This document shows positions 14,880 through 27,420 of a stretch of DNA of 48,391 nt, piece after piece. The stretch comes from Paulinella micropora. Taxonomy: Eukaryota; Cercozoa; Imbricatea; Euglyphida. The notes under the pieces were generated by a model. That model saw only the letters and a list, made by a program, of their open reading frames with translations. It was not told where the DNA came from and made no database searches. The position numbers were made by a program, and so were the translations under genes. How positions within the stretch are numbered: the first letter of the stretch is position 1; the number at the start of each line of letters is the position of its first letter. The stretch is taken from positions 309,397 to 357,787 of the forward strand of contig BJOX01000139.1 in NCBI GenBank assembly GCA_009731375.1, written 5' to 3'.

Positions 14880-15183
14880 ACAACTCTTTCCTCTTTCTTT
14901 ATTTCTTGTTTCTGAGCTCTAGAATCCTATAGTACAGTGAGCATGCTCTGGCATCCCGAGTCGGCTGGGGATGATTAGACATTTATTACTTGTCTTTAAG
15001 TGGCACTCGAAGGCCGGTAGCCATGCACCATCATGCCATGGAGTTAGTTACTTGAGAATTAAATTTAACAGCAACAGCAGCAGCAGCAGCAGCAACAACA
15101 ACAACAACAACAGTGAAGGCCGTAGCCACACACCATCTTGCATTTTAATCACTTTGTTTAAACTTATTATTACCATTCAATTG

Positions 15184-15241
<58 letters not shown>

Positions 15242-15551
15242 GCCGTAGCCACACACCGTCTTGCATTTTAAGTACTTCGTTTAAGTTTTATTATTATTAA
15301 ATTGAACAACAACAACAACAACAAGAACAACATCACTTTGTTTAAATTTTATTATAATTATTAAATTGAACAACAACAACAATAACAACAATAACAACAA
15401 CAACAACATTTTGTTTGAATTTTAAGTGAACAACAACAGCAACGAAATTGGCAAGTGAAGGCCATAGCCACACACACCATCTTGCATTTTAATCATTTTG
15501 TTTAAATTTATCGTCATTAAATTGAACAACAACAACAACAACAACAACAGT

Positions 15552-15773
15552 TCCTGCGCCGCATTCAAGTCTATAGGGACTCTCTCTAGGGGTGCTACTG
15601 TCAACCCCTCCCGCACTCGAGCCCACCAGCAGATGGATGGATTTTTTCCCGAATCTGGCAAAGGGCTCACGCAGTACTTCCGGAACATCTCCGCCTTTGT
15701 CACTGCTCAAGGGAATGCAAGGATTCTCGACCGCGCGCGTCAGGAATTGTGGGACACATTTGAACCGATGGAC

Positions 15774-15776
<3 letters not shown>
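15552..15776 (+). pseudogene. 3' end of an open frame, possibly from the (AAC)n-tailed element
   Basis: About 74 codons of protein-like sequence ending at TAA (15774-15776), right after an (AAC)n tract and right before a (CT)n tract. The longest copy of the (AAC)n-tailed repeat begins downstream, so this may be the C-terminus of its protein with the 3' UTR following. I recognise no domain; the visible part has aromatic and charged residues (QYFRN, ELWDTFEPMD). It could instead be a host exon fragment. Confidence 0.4.
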
Positions 15777-15814
<38 letters not shown>

Positions 15815-15816
15815 TT

Positions 15817-15862
<46 letters not shown>

Positions 15863-15989
15863 TCTCTCTCTTCCTCGCTCTCTCTCTCCCTCTCTCTCAC
15901 TCTCTCTCTCTCTCTCTCTCTTCCTCTCTCTCTCTCTCTCTCTCCCCTTCTCTCTCTCTCTCTCTCTCTCTCTCGCACACACACACACA

Positions 15990-16071
<82 letters not shown>

Positions 16072-16072
16072 T
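15777..16072. repeat. (CT)n microsatellite
   Basis: Nearly 300 bases of CT with a short CA insert at 15976-15990. Confidence 0.95.
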
Positions 16073-16964
16073 TCTACTCATCTGCTGCATGTGACTCCAC
16101 TGTCACAGCCTCTCGCCCCTTCTCTCCTGCGGACATTCTCACCCCGCAACTGGACGTCTACTTTGGCCCAGCTAGTGTGCTAGGGAGTGATTTTTCTTTC
16201 GCAGCCTACCCTTCTCTTGTGTCAGCGGATAGGGCAGCCCAATCCCTCTCCTCTTCCTGTTTCCCTTGGCCCTGGTGTCACAGCCCTAGGTTCAGAAGGT
16301 GGGCCCATGATCCACTTGCAGGCTATCTTGGTGGCCATGGGGCTCTTGCCACCTGCTTGAAATGCCAGGATGTAACTCCTTGCCATTTCTGACCTTGAAG
16401 GTTTCTAGACAGCTCTCTCTTTCGGCCTCCAGCGCTTGTGACTAATGCTGGTGTTGCTTGTACGTTGCTACTTTCCCCTTTTCCACTCGTCTATCTATCT
16501 ATATATATCTAGATCGTATGGTTTGTTTCATTTCCGCGAATATTCGACTTGTTCGTTTCACACGCGAGCTTCTACCTTGTTGCTCAGACTGTTTTCCCAT
16601 TGGCCATGGCGAGTTTCTCCTCCCCCTTCATCTTCCCTCACTCTTCCTTCTCTCCCTTTTCAGTGGACTTGCTCCTCTCTCGAGGCTTGTCTGCACTCCT
16701 TACAGCCTTTCCTCTTCTCCCTCTTATGTTGCTGTTTTACTATAGTGCATGCTCTTCTGCTCCTTTTCAGTACTCTTTTCCTCTCTCTTTATTTCTCGTC
16801 TTTGAGCTCTGCTCTAGAGTCCCATAGTACAGTGAGACATGCTCTGGCGTCCCGAGTCGGCCGGGGATGATTAGACATCTACTTGGCTTTAAGTGGGTTT
16901 CAAGGCCGTTATCCATGCACCATCATGCCACTGGTTTAATTACTGTAATTAAATTCACAACAAC

Positions 16965-17050
<86 letters not shown>

Positions 17051-17191
17051 AACAACAATAACAACAACAATAACAACATTATTATCATTAAATTTTACAA
17101 CAACAACAACAACAACAAAAACAACAACACCGTAGCCACACACTATCTTGCATTTTAAGTACTTTGTTTAAGTTTTATTATTATTAAATTG

Positions 17192-17295
<104 letters not shown>

Positions 17296-17545
17296 ACAAC
17301 AACAAACAACGTTTTATTATTAAATTGAACCACAACACCATCTTGCATTAATCAGTTTATTTAAATGTATTATTATTAAATTGAACGACAGCCACAACAG
17401 CAACAGCCATGTACCATCATGCCATTGGTTTAATTACTTTAATTAAATACAACAACATTTTGATCACTTTGTTTAAAATGTATTATTACTATTTATCATT
17501 AAATTGAACAACAACAGATCTAACAACAACAACAACAACAATAAC

Positions 17546-18063
17546 AACACGACTGTGAATGTCTAGTTTTAGACTTGACTTTAGAGATGGAATCCTTGTC
17601 ATGTTTCTTTAAAAAGACCACTTAAATAATAGACTGGCCGGGACCCTCTGTCTTTTCTACCGTATCTGTATGTCCGTCACGTTCCAATACCTTTCTTTCC
17701 ACCGAAAATAACGTATAGATCCTTTGAAAGGGACTTCTTCAAAAAGTTAAAGTTGGCGTGTAGACAGATACATTCTAGACATTGGAGAAAGAGAAGCCAA
17801 ACATAAAAGCATTTCAAAGTTAAAACGTGATCTACATTTAACTATCGTTTTTTTTTTGCATGGTTTCAACACGTACGCGTTGTCTGATCATGACTACGTA
17901 TACTACTAGTTTAAATTCCCGTAAATCCCAATAGTGTTAAAACGATGAAGTATACAGTGTGTGTTAGTACTAGTGGAAGTAATTCCTTGTTATTAAATGT
18001 ATTTTAAGATGAATTCTTATTACATTTCCTGTTCTGATTAATACATCAGGTTTTAATGTTGTT
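17546..18063. other. AT-rich spacer, nothing recognised
   Basis: Unique sequence between the (AAC)n cluster and the gypsy-type element. It may contain the 3' end of that element, but no terminal repeat was found. Confidence 0.5.
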
Positions 18064-19313
18064 TCAGGATAAGGAATATGGGAGGAAAGCTAGGAAGCTT
18101 GGATCCCATAGGACCTTAAAACCTATATAATTCACAAAATTTGATTGTGCGCAGGATATCAATTCGATGTCTCCGTTGTATGCGTGGTCTGGACATCGGA
18201 GAGGCCCGTATCGATCCGGTGATGCGTACGCTCTTTCCGTGAGGTGCCATCTCCGCGAGCATCTCGGACCCCATCCCCTCCCGCGTTTCTTTGATCCTTC
18301 ACACTGTACACTCAGGACGTTGTCCTGTTCGGTGGGCTCGTACCTCGCTTTGTCAATGTAGTCCGAGAAGCCCCGTTCGTCGAATGGAGGCTTTAGTGGC
18401 TGCATGTTAATCTTGCGAGGGTTTGCCTCAAACAAGTGCGGGTCTGGGACCCAATTAACCTGGTTTCCCACCAATCGTATTCGGTACGGCTCCTTAGACG
18501 TGTGGGGAACGTTCGTTCGTTGGTTGTGTGTGCGAGCGCCGGGCATTGCAGCCGCAGCCTGCGCTCCGCATCCGTGATATCTGGGTAAGGTGGGTAGATT
18601 CGGTGTACTCTGCGCGTCAGTGGGTCATACGCGTAACGCACCGGTTTCTGATACTCCTCCCTTTCCAGATCTGGGTCTTGGTTCAGGTGTAGGTCCATAC
18701 CTCTCAACATCGTTTCCGTGTCGATGCAATATGGCCTACGCACTCGGGGTGTTACGACCCTCCACGTTCGTGGCGGTACCGGGCCCCGTTCCGAATATGC
18801 GTATATCGGACGGTCGATCGGTCCGTATACTCCGAATATATTATCGGAGGCATGGAAGTACGCGGGGAATACTTCGTCCCTGCCCCAATGTGCCGTCGGC
18901 TCCGGTGGCAGGCAGCGGTGGTGCTGGTACGCCGGATCCGTGGGCTGTGGCCGCTCATCGGGCCGCTTCTCTTCGGCGGGTTCATCTTGTCTGTAAGCGT
19001 CGGGCTTGAGCCTATCCTCATCCCCGACTTTCTCCCAGTATCACAAGCGTGCTTCCTCCCTAGCGTCCATCCGCGAGAGGCTCAATTCTTCGCCATAGTA
19101 TAGGCTCTCATCTTCTTCTGGGATCCACCCTAATCCCGAGTGCTGAGGGGTGTTTAACCCTTCGGGATCGACGTCCTCATCGGTGTGTTGCGATGCAGGT
19201 GTACTGCTGTCCTCAGTCGGTGCCTTCCCCTCGTCAGCCGATGACTTCATAGGGGTCGTCAACATCTCCGACTCGACTTCAGCTTTTCCCCGTGGGGATT
19301 TCGGTGTGGTCAC
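18064..19313 (-). pseudogene. frame-broken 3' accessory open frames of the gypsy-type element
   Basis: Three overlapping minus-strand frames (19313-19041, 18743-18393 and 18546-18064, plus the stretch between) read as one acidic, Pro/Tyr-rich protein when one-base shifts are allowed. Base composition resembles the pol region and differs from the AT-rich flank. No motif is recognised. It may be an additional 3' gene of the element or the remnant of another element's Gag. Confidence 0.45.
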
Positions 19314-20382
19314 AACACTGCCTGAGTCGTGCCACCTGAAGGTTGAGCGGGTGTGAGCGGTGTGTTGGGACCGCCAAGGTTGCGCTGCAGGGTTTCGTTT
19401 CCCTGTGCGCCCTTGCTTGCAAGGTTGTTTGTGCCACTGCTCGGAGTGGTCCTTGTGATGTGGGGCGTCCCCTCTGGTGAGTTATGTGTGTGACCGCACC
19501 TGAAGTTTGGTGCCTCAGATGGGTCTGGATCGTCCAGTTGCTCCCCAGATACTGCTCCGCCAGATGTCCGGTGCCAAACATACACCGCCAGGTGCCTATA
19601 TCACGTATATGCCCGTGAGTTCGTATGTATATATATCTGTATGTCAGCCCAAGCACAACGAGCAATGTGCAATGTGTGTGTTGTTCTCGTGTCGGCGTTC
19701 GACTCTTCTGCTCGTTTCCAAACGCTGGTCAACAGCGTGACAACGCGGGTGCACCCGTGTCCGGTCATCTTTGCTGTCAGCGTGCTCCACCCTCGCCGTA
19801 CTGCGCGATTTGCGGCGGTATGTATATACGGACTTGTTATATTACTTAGTGGTATAGATATGCTTATTTGTATACGTAGGGCCGTCGGGTGCCTTAGAGC
19901 CCCTCCATCCAGACAAAGAGCAAACAAGAGCGAGCATAATATCTAAGACACTCTGTGGGGAATAACTTATCATACACCACTCATGCCATTGCCGCGGGAG
20001 GCGGTGTGCAACTCGAGAGGATGTGGGTATAATGTGCAATGCCAACCATATCAACGGGCATTGCTGCGCGTCAACATGGTTAGCCCGAAGCTATTCCGAC
20101 CCCTGGTGGAACACCAACTACTAGCCCGTCAAGATACCTTCAGGGCCGTCGCACCTCACGGAGGGTAAGGCAGGGTCTTTTCCCCTGTATCATGTCATGT
20201 TAGGCTCTCTTTTGCTATCTCTAAGAAGAATGGACTTAGGTAGTATTTTAACAGATGTGGAGTCCAAAGCAGTGTCCCTTCCCTATGGCTAGTTTCTTAC
20301 TGTTGCTACCCAGTATTGGCCTTTGGCTCTCGCATACTACCCGCGTTGACTATGCTTGTGAGGTGTTACACTGCATGCTGGG
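19314..20382. other. spacer inside the gypsy-type element
   Basis: No open frame that looks protein-like on either strand. Candidate location for element 3' sequence, but no direct repeat of it was found at 38.8-40.2 kb. Confidence 0.45.
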
Positions 20383-20778
20383 TTAAGCGAGCTTGCATCT
20401 CTTCGCCTGTCCCAATTTTGCTTTCTTATATTTGCGTGGCGGTGGTGCCCCGATGAAATGGGTCGCTATGCCCTCGGCTGCTATTTCATCCCACACCCGC
20501 AGGGGGATTCGACCGTGCTGTAGATCGAATGGGTAATCCAGCACCATCCTAGGCCACGCTTGTATTTGCCACGGCGTGTAGCCTTCGGACTTGTCCGTGA
20601 TGCCTTTCCAGAACGTTTCGACTTGGTTGGAGTCGCGGTACACCGGATAAAAAGTCCGTGATTCCGGCTCGTCGAGGTCCTGGTGTGATCGATAGAACTG
20701 CAGTACGGGCGGCTCGGCTTTGATTGCCTTGCTTGCGCGCGTAACCCGAGTCTGCGGCTCCCATTCTCTCACTTTCAT
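20383..20778 (-). pseudogene. open frame downstream of gypsy integrase, unknown function
   Basis: 131 codons with no recognised domain. Rich in aromatic and charged residues and ending in a Lys-rich tail. The upstream coding-like sequence (GDDCLNDIF) suggests it is the end of the pol polyprotein rather than a separate gene. Confidence 0.45.
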
Positions 20779-21512
20779 GAGGAAGATATCGTTGAGGCAG
20801 TCGTCGCCGACATATGTGCCTCTGGCGGCCTAAGAAGGTATATCTTTCCGACGTGCCAGTGCATGGTTTTCACATCGTCGGCCGACCTCAGCTTTGATTC
20901 AGCTGGTGGGCGTCTCGGCACCGGTTCAACCTTCTCCTCCTGTTCCGACTGCAGGTGGTTGGTCGGCCCTGGCGCGATAACGTCCCCTTCGGAAGCACCG
21001 GCTTGTTCGGCCGCGACTTCTTCGGCTTCGTTATTATTCGTATCATTCCCCTCGGCTACGGCCGGCAAGGATTGTGTCGGGTTCTCTTTCGCCTCAGCCG
21101 TCTTGTCTCGGCGCTTGGGCGGCGGCCTCAAACAGTGTTCCAGCTTCTGTACCGCTTCCGTCATTGTTTCGTTACGATCCAGCATGGGGTTAAAACGCAT
21201 CAGCCGCCGTACATGTACTACTAGCGTCTTACCCTTTCCCTGTATTCGGTATGTCAAAGCACCTACTTGTTCTACAACAGTGTAAGGGCCTTGCCACATC
21301 GGGAAGAGTGTGACGCTAACCAAGTTGGGTACCTGGGGTACGTACAGGAAGACTAAGTCCCCTTTATGGTATTCCCCCGACTCATACTTGACTTTGTTCG
21401 GCGTCTGCTGGTTTTGTTTGTGAGCCTCTTCGGCCTCCCGTGCCTTCATGACGTAGTGTCTGGCTTCCGCCATGACTCGTAGGCGACAGGCCATCAGCTC
21501 ATCATGCTCCAA
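20775..21512 (-). pseudogene. gypsy integrase C-terminal domain (GPY/F) with acidic tail
   Basis: A basic helical region leads to GDLVFLYVP and the GPY/F module (MWQGPYTVVEQVGALTYRI), which marks Metaviridae-type integrases. A long Glu/Pro-rich tail follows. Near 20830 the natural reading moves by one base and flows into the next frame. The formal TGA at 20775 overlaps that frame's Met as ATGA. Confidence 0.8.
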
Positions 21513-21599
21513 AAAGCCCCTTCCGGGAGGTTTGGTAACACCAGCTCCTCCGGAATCCTCAAGTGCTTCCCGTATACCAGGAGATTGGGGGAAGCGCCC

Positions 21600-22239
21600 G
21601 TGGCTTTTCCGCCCGATGCCCTCGATGCGGTGTTGTTCATGGAGAACACAAAAGACGGTAAGGCCTTATGCCATATGTACTGATTATCGCGACAATACTG
21701 CTGGAGCGCGGCCTTGAGCGGTCTATGGACCCTCTCGATTTTGCAGTTGCTCTCTGGTGAATATACTTAAAGCCCCACACTGTGGACAGCCGAGCGTTTG
21801 TAAACGCCGATCCCCGATCGCTGTACACATTTTTCGGCACTCCGGTATATCGGAAGAAATGGTCGACCAGGGCCTCGCATGTCGATTCCGCATCCTTTTC
21901 CACAACTGGTACCGCGAACAAGTAATTCGAGAAGCGGTCTATGGCTGTCAGGATGTACCGATAATTGTGGGTCTCCGCTCGCGGTAGCGGTCCTACGTAA
22001 TCAACATGCAAAGTTTCGAATAGGTTGTCAACGAGCTTGTATTGGCCATAAAGGCCTCTCTGAGCGTTGTTGTGTGGGGTCTTGGTTTGCTTGCAGTGTT
22101 TGCATGTGTCGACTGTGTCGGCAATGGATTTCTGCATGCCATGCCACCAAAACCTGCGTGAAATAAACCATGACATTTTATCCCTTCCCGTGTGTGAGTT
22201 GAGAGCAGAGCGGTGAGTGGCTAGCAGGATCGCCTTGCG
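21600..22239 (-). pseudogene. gypsy integrase zinc-binding and catalytic core
   Basis: The HHCC motif is formed by the two His around 22190-22215 and CKHC near 22090. The core has the first catalytic Asp in LHVDYVGPLP, the second in YSDRGSAF, and, after a one-base shift near 21760, the catalytic Glu in NCKIERVHRPLK. The frame then runs on to the C-terminal region. All three acidic residues are present. Confidence 0.85.
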
Positions 22240-23530
22240 TTACTGGGTCGGTACCCACAGTGTCCACTTTGAAGGCGTCTTTTCCCACTTGCCGCCTGCT
22301 CCCTTAAACCACAGGAGGTTATCATGCCAGGTCATCGATTTCTTATAGGCTCTTATTTCTCTCGTCTCGGGATGTGCTATCGGGTCAATAGCGTGAGCAA
22401 TCAAGGGGCCCCATTCCTTAGAGCTCTTCGCCAACTGACCAAACACCTCGGGGCTCGCCACCGTCATATCCATGTCATCCAACTGGAGAGCACTGGTGAC
22501 TAGGCTTATAGGCCCCCCTGTTCGGTGTGTTTGCTCGGCAGCCGCGATAATCGCCGACCGTGAAGGGTGAACGTGCTGGGGTACCCAGAACGACTGCGTC
22601 TTATCCGCGAAAAAAGCGTTAAAGGAGTGTTCATGTTCATGGGTCTGACCCGGCTTTATATCCCCCTCGCTGAGGATGTTCGACTGGGTGTCGATCTCCT
22701 CCAGCAGATCTTGCCAGTCCTCAGCTTCGTGTTGCGCGCAGCACACGCGACGTATGCATTGCAGCTGGTCCAACAGTTCAGCTTGAGAATCGGGTTTATA
22801 TCCCGGTGTCCAGCTTTGCGCGTTGGTGGCTATGTATGCCATCCCCGCCGGCAACGTGTCTTTGAAATCCGCTGTATGCTCCGTGGCCGTCCAGTCGTCA
22901 TCGGCTGTCCATCCGACTAGGCAGGCAATGGGAGTTTCTAAGGCAAAGCGATCTAATCCGTCGCCTACGGAGCCTTTCACCCGAGGCATCCGTGATAGGC
23001 TATCTGGGACCGTATTGTCTTTACCTTTAATGTACTCGATGGTGAAATCATACAAGGCCAGCTCCGACTGCCATCGGGCCAGTCGCCCCGTATGTTCTCG
23101 GTCCATGAGCCATCTAAGGTTGGCATGACCTGTTTGAACCAATATGTTCGGAGCACCCCATAAGTACTCCCTCAGCCGACTGAATGCCCAAACAATCGCC
23201 AACGCTTCGCGTTGTCTGGTGCAGTAGTTGACTTGTTCGGGCGTCAACTTCTTGCTGACGAACATGATCGGTCTCAACTGTTTCTGGTCAGAATCGTATT
23301 TTTGTAAGACGGCCCCGACCGCATATTTCGACGTGTCGGTTGTTACAACAAAACGCTTCTCAAAGTCGGGGAGAACCAAGACCAATCCGCCCTCTGTGAG
23401 GGGTCTCGTGTCAACGCCTCCTTCGGCTTTGTGTATACCTCCGCCGCCTTTGGCGGCCATTCGCCATGCGGGTCGCCGTGAAGGCAGAAGTCCCGTAATT
23501 GTTTGACAAAGTCCTGAAAGTTCGGGATAA
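22240..23530 (-). pseudogene. gypsy RT connection and RNase H, plus spacer
   Basis: From 23530 the frame encodes the RT connection. It shifts by one base near 23415 into a clear Ty3-type RNase H: TTDTSKYAVGAVL, the RPIMFVSKKLTPEQVNY stretch, the REALAIVWA helix and DNTVPDSLSR. A spacer of about 230 residues follows. TAA at 22240-22242 interrupts the frame just before the integrase zinc-binding region, and the next codons continue naturally in the same frame. Confidence 0.85.
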
Positions 23531-23534
23531 TTTC

Positions 23535-23983
23535 CTAGTACGCCTGTGCTATACAGAGGAAGGAGTGCAGCGCTGTGCGTGTGTTTGGGCGTGGAAGAGA
23601 ACGGATAGCGTCCCGCTTCTCCGGCTTCAACACTATTACCCCATCCTTGACTCTGTACCCTAGATAATCGATGTGGTCCTTAGCGAACGAACACTTCTCT
23701 AGGTTCAACCTGAGGCCGAAGGCTTCTGGGCGTCTCAAGATGTCCGATACGTGAGCCAGGTGCTCTGCTTCTGTCTTTGAGTAAATAACGATATCATCGA
23801 TGTAACAAAAGCTATACTGGTTAGTATGTCCGTAAGTTTCGGTGAACTTCGGATCATCGTACTTCGGGTCGGACAAGGCCTGATTCATGCAATCCTGAAA
23901 GATAGCAGGGGCAGTTTTCAATCCCATTGGGAGGACTGTCCACTGGTACAGTCTCCTGCCGACGGCAAAGGCCGTCAGTGCCC
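23535..23983 (-). pseudogene. gypsy reverse transcriptase, palm and thumb
   Basis: Continues the RT after the one-base shift. It has the GLKTAPAIFQ motif and the catalytic YIDDIVIYS at 23778-23804 (two Asp for magnesium binding), then the LNLEKC and YLGY motifs of the palm and thumb. It stops at TAG 23535 within the usual AxxYYRxFIPNF stretch, where a codon appears to be lost; the same frame then continues with EIIPNFQDF. Confidence 0.85.
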
Positions 23984-25830
23984 GACTCTACATCCAAAGG
24001 GATGTTCCAGAATCCATTTTTCAGGTCTAGCTTTGTAAAGAACTTAGCGTCCCGGAGTCGGTTGAGGCCATCCCGCATACGGGGGATTGGTGCCTCAACG
24101 CTCTTGATGATCTTATTGAGCCTCGTGTAATTGATACAAAATCGCTGCTTGCCATCCGGCTTTGGCGCAAGCCGAACCGGTGATCGGTATTCCGACCATG
24201 ACGGTTCTATTAGCCGTTTAGCCAACATGTCTTGGATCATCTGCTCCTCCTTATAACTGAGGCGCGATCCGCGGAGACGAGGCATCGTCTGTCCCACTTG
24301 TCGCTCTATCTTAGCAGCAGTGTGCGTCACGCCGCCGGCTACAAGGGGTCCGAAAAGTGTCTTATTCTTCAGAAATTGAGCCTTGAGATCCCGAACAAAG
24401 TCTGGTGACCCTGACTGTCGCGCCACGACTTCGTCGATGATCTCTTCGACCGGTTTCTGGTCTCTCGGGTCATCCGGGTACTCTAAGATGGAGTCCGGAT
24501 CCTCAACCTCATCCTTTGCGTCCCTACCTGGGTACCGCGTGGTGGACTGGTTGTCCCATGTTGCGAATTCCTGAAGTTCTACTAACATATCGGCGTATTG
24601 TTTCGCTGCCGACTTGTGAAAGAACCCCGGAAAGATCTGAAAGGCAATCTCCCGCATGTCATCCACCTTTCGGGTCAGTAGTTTGGTTCTGTATACCAGA
24701 CCATCCTGCCTTGATCCTAATCGGAATGCCATGAGTGGTTTAGCATGTCGACTGGGTATCGGTATTGGGTCATCGACCACCCTATCCAATACATCCCTCC
24801 ACCACATCACGGTGGGGTGTATCGGGAGTATAATGGTGAAGTCTTCACCCCGATCCAACCTGTCAGCCAGGAGTTTCGGTACCTTCGACAGGTTCTCGGG
24901 CTGTATGGGCTCCGATCCTTGGTACCATAGTTTTAACTTTTCCATCACATTATCGTCCTCTGTGAGGCGTTTAGATGCATGGAAAACCAGGCTCGATTTG
25001 ACCCTTATGAATTCATGTGGCTGTTTCTTCCCACCTCCATACAGGTAGGTTTGGTCAAAGCCATGCCATGATTCCTCCTGCTTCCGTAACAGCAGGATTT
25101 GGGCCTCGCGCTCAGCTGCTAAATCCTCGAAGCCCGCCCATGGGCCGGTCAGTTCCGGGACATAAACATTCGTGTATACCCATGCTGTGCCAGCGGGCGT
25201 AACACGCTGCTGTGTCCGTATATCATGCGGTATGGGGGGTGCGGGTGGGATCAAAGTCACCTGCGCTCTCCCCCTATACGGGTGATCTATCGGACGTTCT
25301 GGGCTAGGGTTAAGTATGCGGTATTCCGCCACGTGTCGGCCCCTTCCATACATAATAACATCCTGCCCTAATAAAAGCTGAGCTTCAATCATCTTCAAAT
25401 CTGGTTTACCCAGCACTATTGCTCCCGGGAAATCAGGCACCACCAAGACGTGTATTGTGTATGTCATGCCAGTCGGGAATTCCACCGTCAACGGGATACG
25501 ACCAATGATCGCACTTCGTCCGTCGTTAGCTCCCCGGATATATCCGAGCTTTCCTTCCCGCGTGAACTCGAATAACTTTCCGAATTTATCTATAAATCTT
25601 TTACCCGCGAAGGTGATTTGTGCCATGCTATCGTTACCGGTGTCCAGGTCTTTGAGCTCCCGCCAAAATAGACGTGTGTAGCTCATGTCCCTTGCCTCCG
25701 CTGCAGGAAGGTCCTGGGGTTCGGCTGTCGAGATGAGTGCTTGTTGCAGCTCCATCTCAGCATACCTGCGCGCCATCCGGCGTTGGGCATCGCCAAGCTT
25801 GTCCGGGTCCACCAAGGGTGTTAATCCCAT
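23854..25830 (-). pseudogene. gypsy protease and N-terminal reverse transcriptase
   Basis: 658 codons. The retropepsin active site DTGN is at 25636-25644, followed by a flap region and a VLGKP motif. A connector of about 250 residues leads into the RT fingers: the zone around 24030-24300 carries the RFCINYTRLN and KLDLKNGFWNIP motifs typical of gypsy RT. The reading is lost at 23981-23983, where a run of three C (GGG on the coding strand) has one base too many for the RT frame. The residual frame to 23854 is out of register. Confidence 0.85.
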
Positions 25831-25838
25831 CTGGCTAA

Positions 25839-26816
25839 CTACCGCCGGAGCAACGCTTGGGCCATCCCGTGGGCCCGGAGCACTACAGGGTTCTGTGCTG
25901 TGAATGGTGATATAGTATACATGTTGTCTGTGTGTGGGAGAAAGGCGTGGTCAATATGCGGTATATTCGGGTGATTAATATCGGAACCGGCCACCGGTCC
26001 CGGGGCTAGTCGAACATCACGACCGAACAAAGACAGTTGAGGTGCTATTTGTTGTTTTGCCCTGGCTTTAATGTTATTAATCACCTTGTTCTCAAAAAGT
26101 GCTGTTTTCTGTAGTGAGGCGACTGGGATGGAACCTGCCTTGCTTACGCAGGTGCCCGCTGTGCGGACACGGCAACTTAGCCCGTCCATTTTACCATCAT
26201 CCTCACTAGCCGCCTGTGCGACATCGTCTTCGGGTGGAGATGGCTGAGGGTCCGCCTGTACATTGTTGCGGAAGGCCGTCACCTCAGGTGAAGGTGTATG
26301 GCCACGACTACTGTTGTGCCACTCTGTTATCTCTTCGCTCACCCCTGCCATAGCAGTACTATTGACTGTGATGGAGGGGTCTGCGACCCCCGTAATACTA
26401 TCTACTTGTGATGTAGAAGGGAGCACAGCAACCCTAGCCGTCGGTGACTCAATATCGGCTTGTGTCACCTGACCTGGCGTTGGTGTAGCCTCCAATGTAA
26501 TTGTCTTATCTACTACTGGTGCGGGTGGGGACACAGCAACCCTAGCCGTCGGTGACTCGATATTGGCTTGTGTCACCTGACCTGGCGTTGGTGTGGCCTC
26601 CGTTACCATCACCCTACTTACTAGTGTTTCTGTTACTACCGCACCTGTCCCGACAACTAGTCCATCACCCTCTGCGGTGGCCATCGTTTCCAACGGGTGT
26701 GCAAACCGCATCCGCTTGTGCCCCGGGGTGTGTTCTTTCCGTTGATTGTCTAGGACTTGAGTTTGCGCTTCTTGTAGGACTTGTGTCCTGCTGGCTGGCC
26801 TTGGCCTGCACAACAC
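25839..26816 (-). pseudogene. gypsy Thr/Pro/Val-rich linker between Gag and protease
   Basis: Frame of about 325 codons of low-complexity, disordered-looking sequence. It contains two copies of a segment with TPTPGQVTQA and ESPTARVAV, matching an imperfect DNA repeat with a period of about 108 bases in 26420-26610. It ends at TAG 25839-25841, eight bases before the ATG of the protease/RT frame, which is open upstream as well. A polyprotein linker is the simplest reading. Confidence 0.6.
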
Positions 26817-27420
26817 ATGTGACGTTGCTTGCGTTTGCGTTTGCGTTTGCGTGCTGTGGGCTTACCCATCTTGCTCAGGAGTGACTCTTGCCCGGGCATG
26901 TATGCCGCGAACTTGTCCGCCGCCGGGAATTGGCTCTTGAGCATTTCGGCTTCCGCATCGAAGGCGGCGCACCAACTGGCCACGTACCCGTCTGGCATCA
27001 AAGAGACCCGTCCGTGTTCGTCAACGTCCGGGAACGGTAAGTTCATGTGTGCCTGCTGTTTCGGGCAGGGCACCCAATCGCCATCTTCCGGCCTTTTGAC
27101 CTTCGACTCTCCTGCCTTGTATCGGCGTATGTACCGCTTCATCGCTATTGGGTGCTGTGGGGTGCCCGGGATTGTGTGCCATCGCTGACACGACTTTCCC
27201 ATGAGGCAGGGCCATACCCAAAATCGATGTTCTGGTAAGCAGTTAAAAGCCAGGGCGTGATGGAAATAGTCACACAAAGTATTAGACTTGACCGCTGGCG
27301 GGTTGCCAAGGTCCTCTAACCCCTGTATCCCGTACGGGCAATTAGCCGGACCAGGATCGATGGCTAATGAGCTGAGAGGTTGATTGGTTTGCCGTGCGAT
27401 TGTACGTGTTTTCTTTTTTT
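26750..27420 (-). pseudogene. gypsy Gag-like C-terminal region with CCCH-type zinc finger and basic tail
   Basis: Open frame without its own ATG; the first Met is internal, so it is best read as the continuation of the previous segment after the eight-A run. At 27176-27241 the translation has Cys-x10-Cys-x5-Cys-x3-His, the spacing of CCCH zinc fingers, in place of a retroviral CCHC knuckle. The tail holds KRKRKRKQR and KKRKLK, consistent with nucleic-acid binding or nuclear import. The end overlaps the next frame by 67 bases. Confidence 0.6.
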
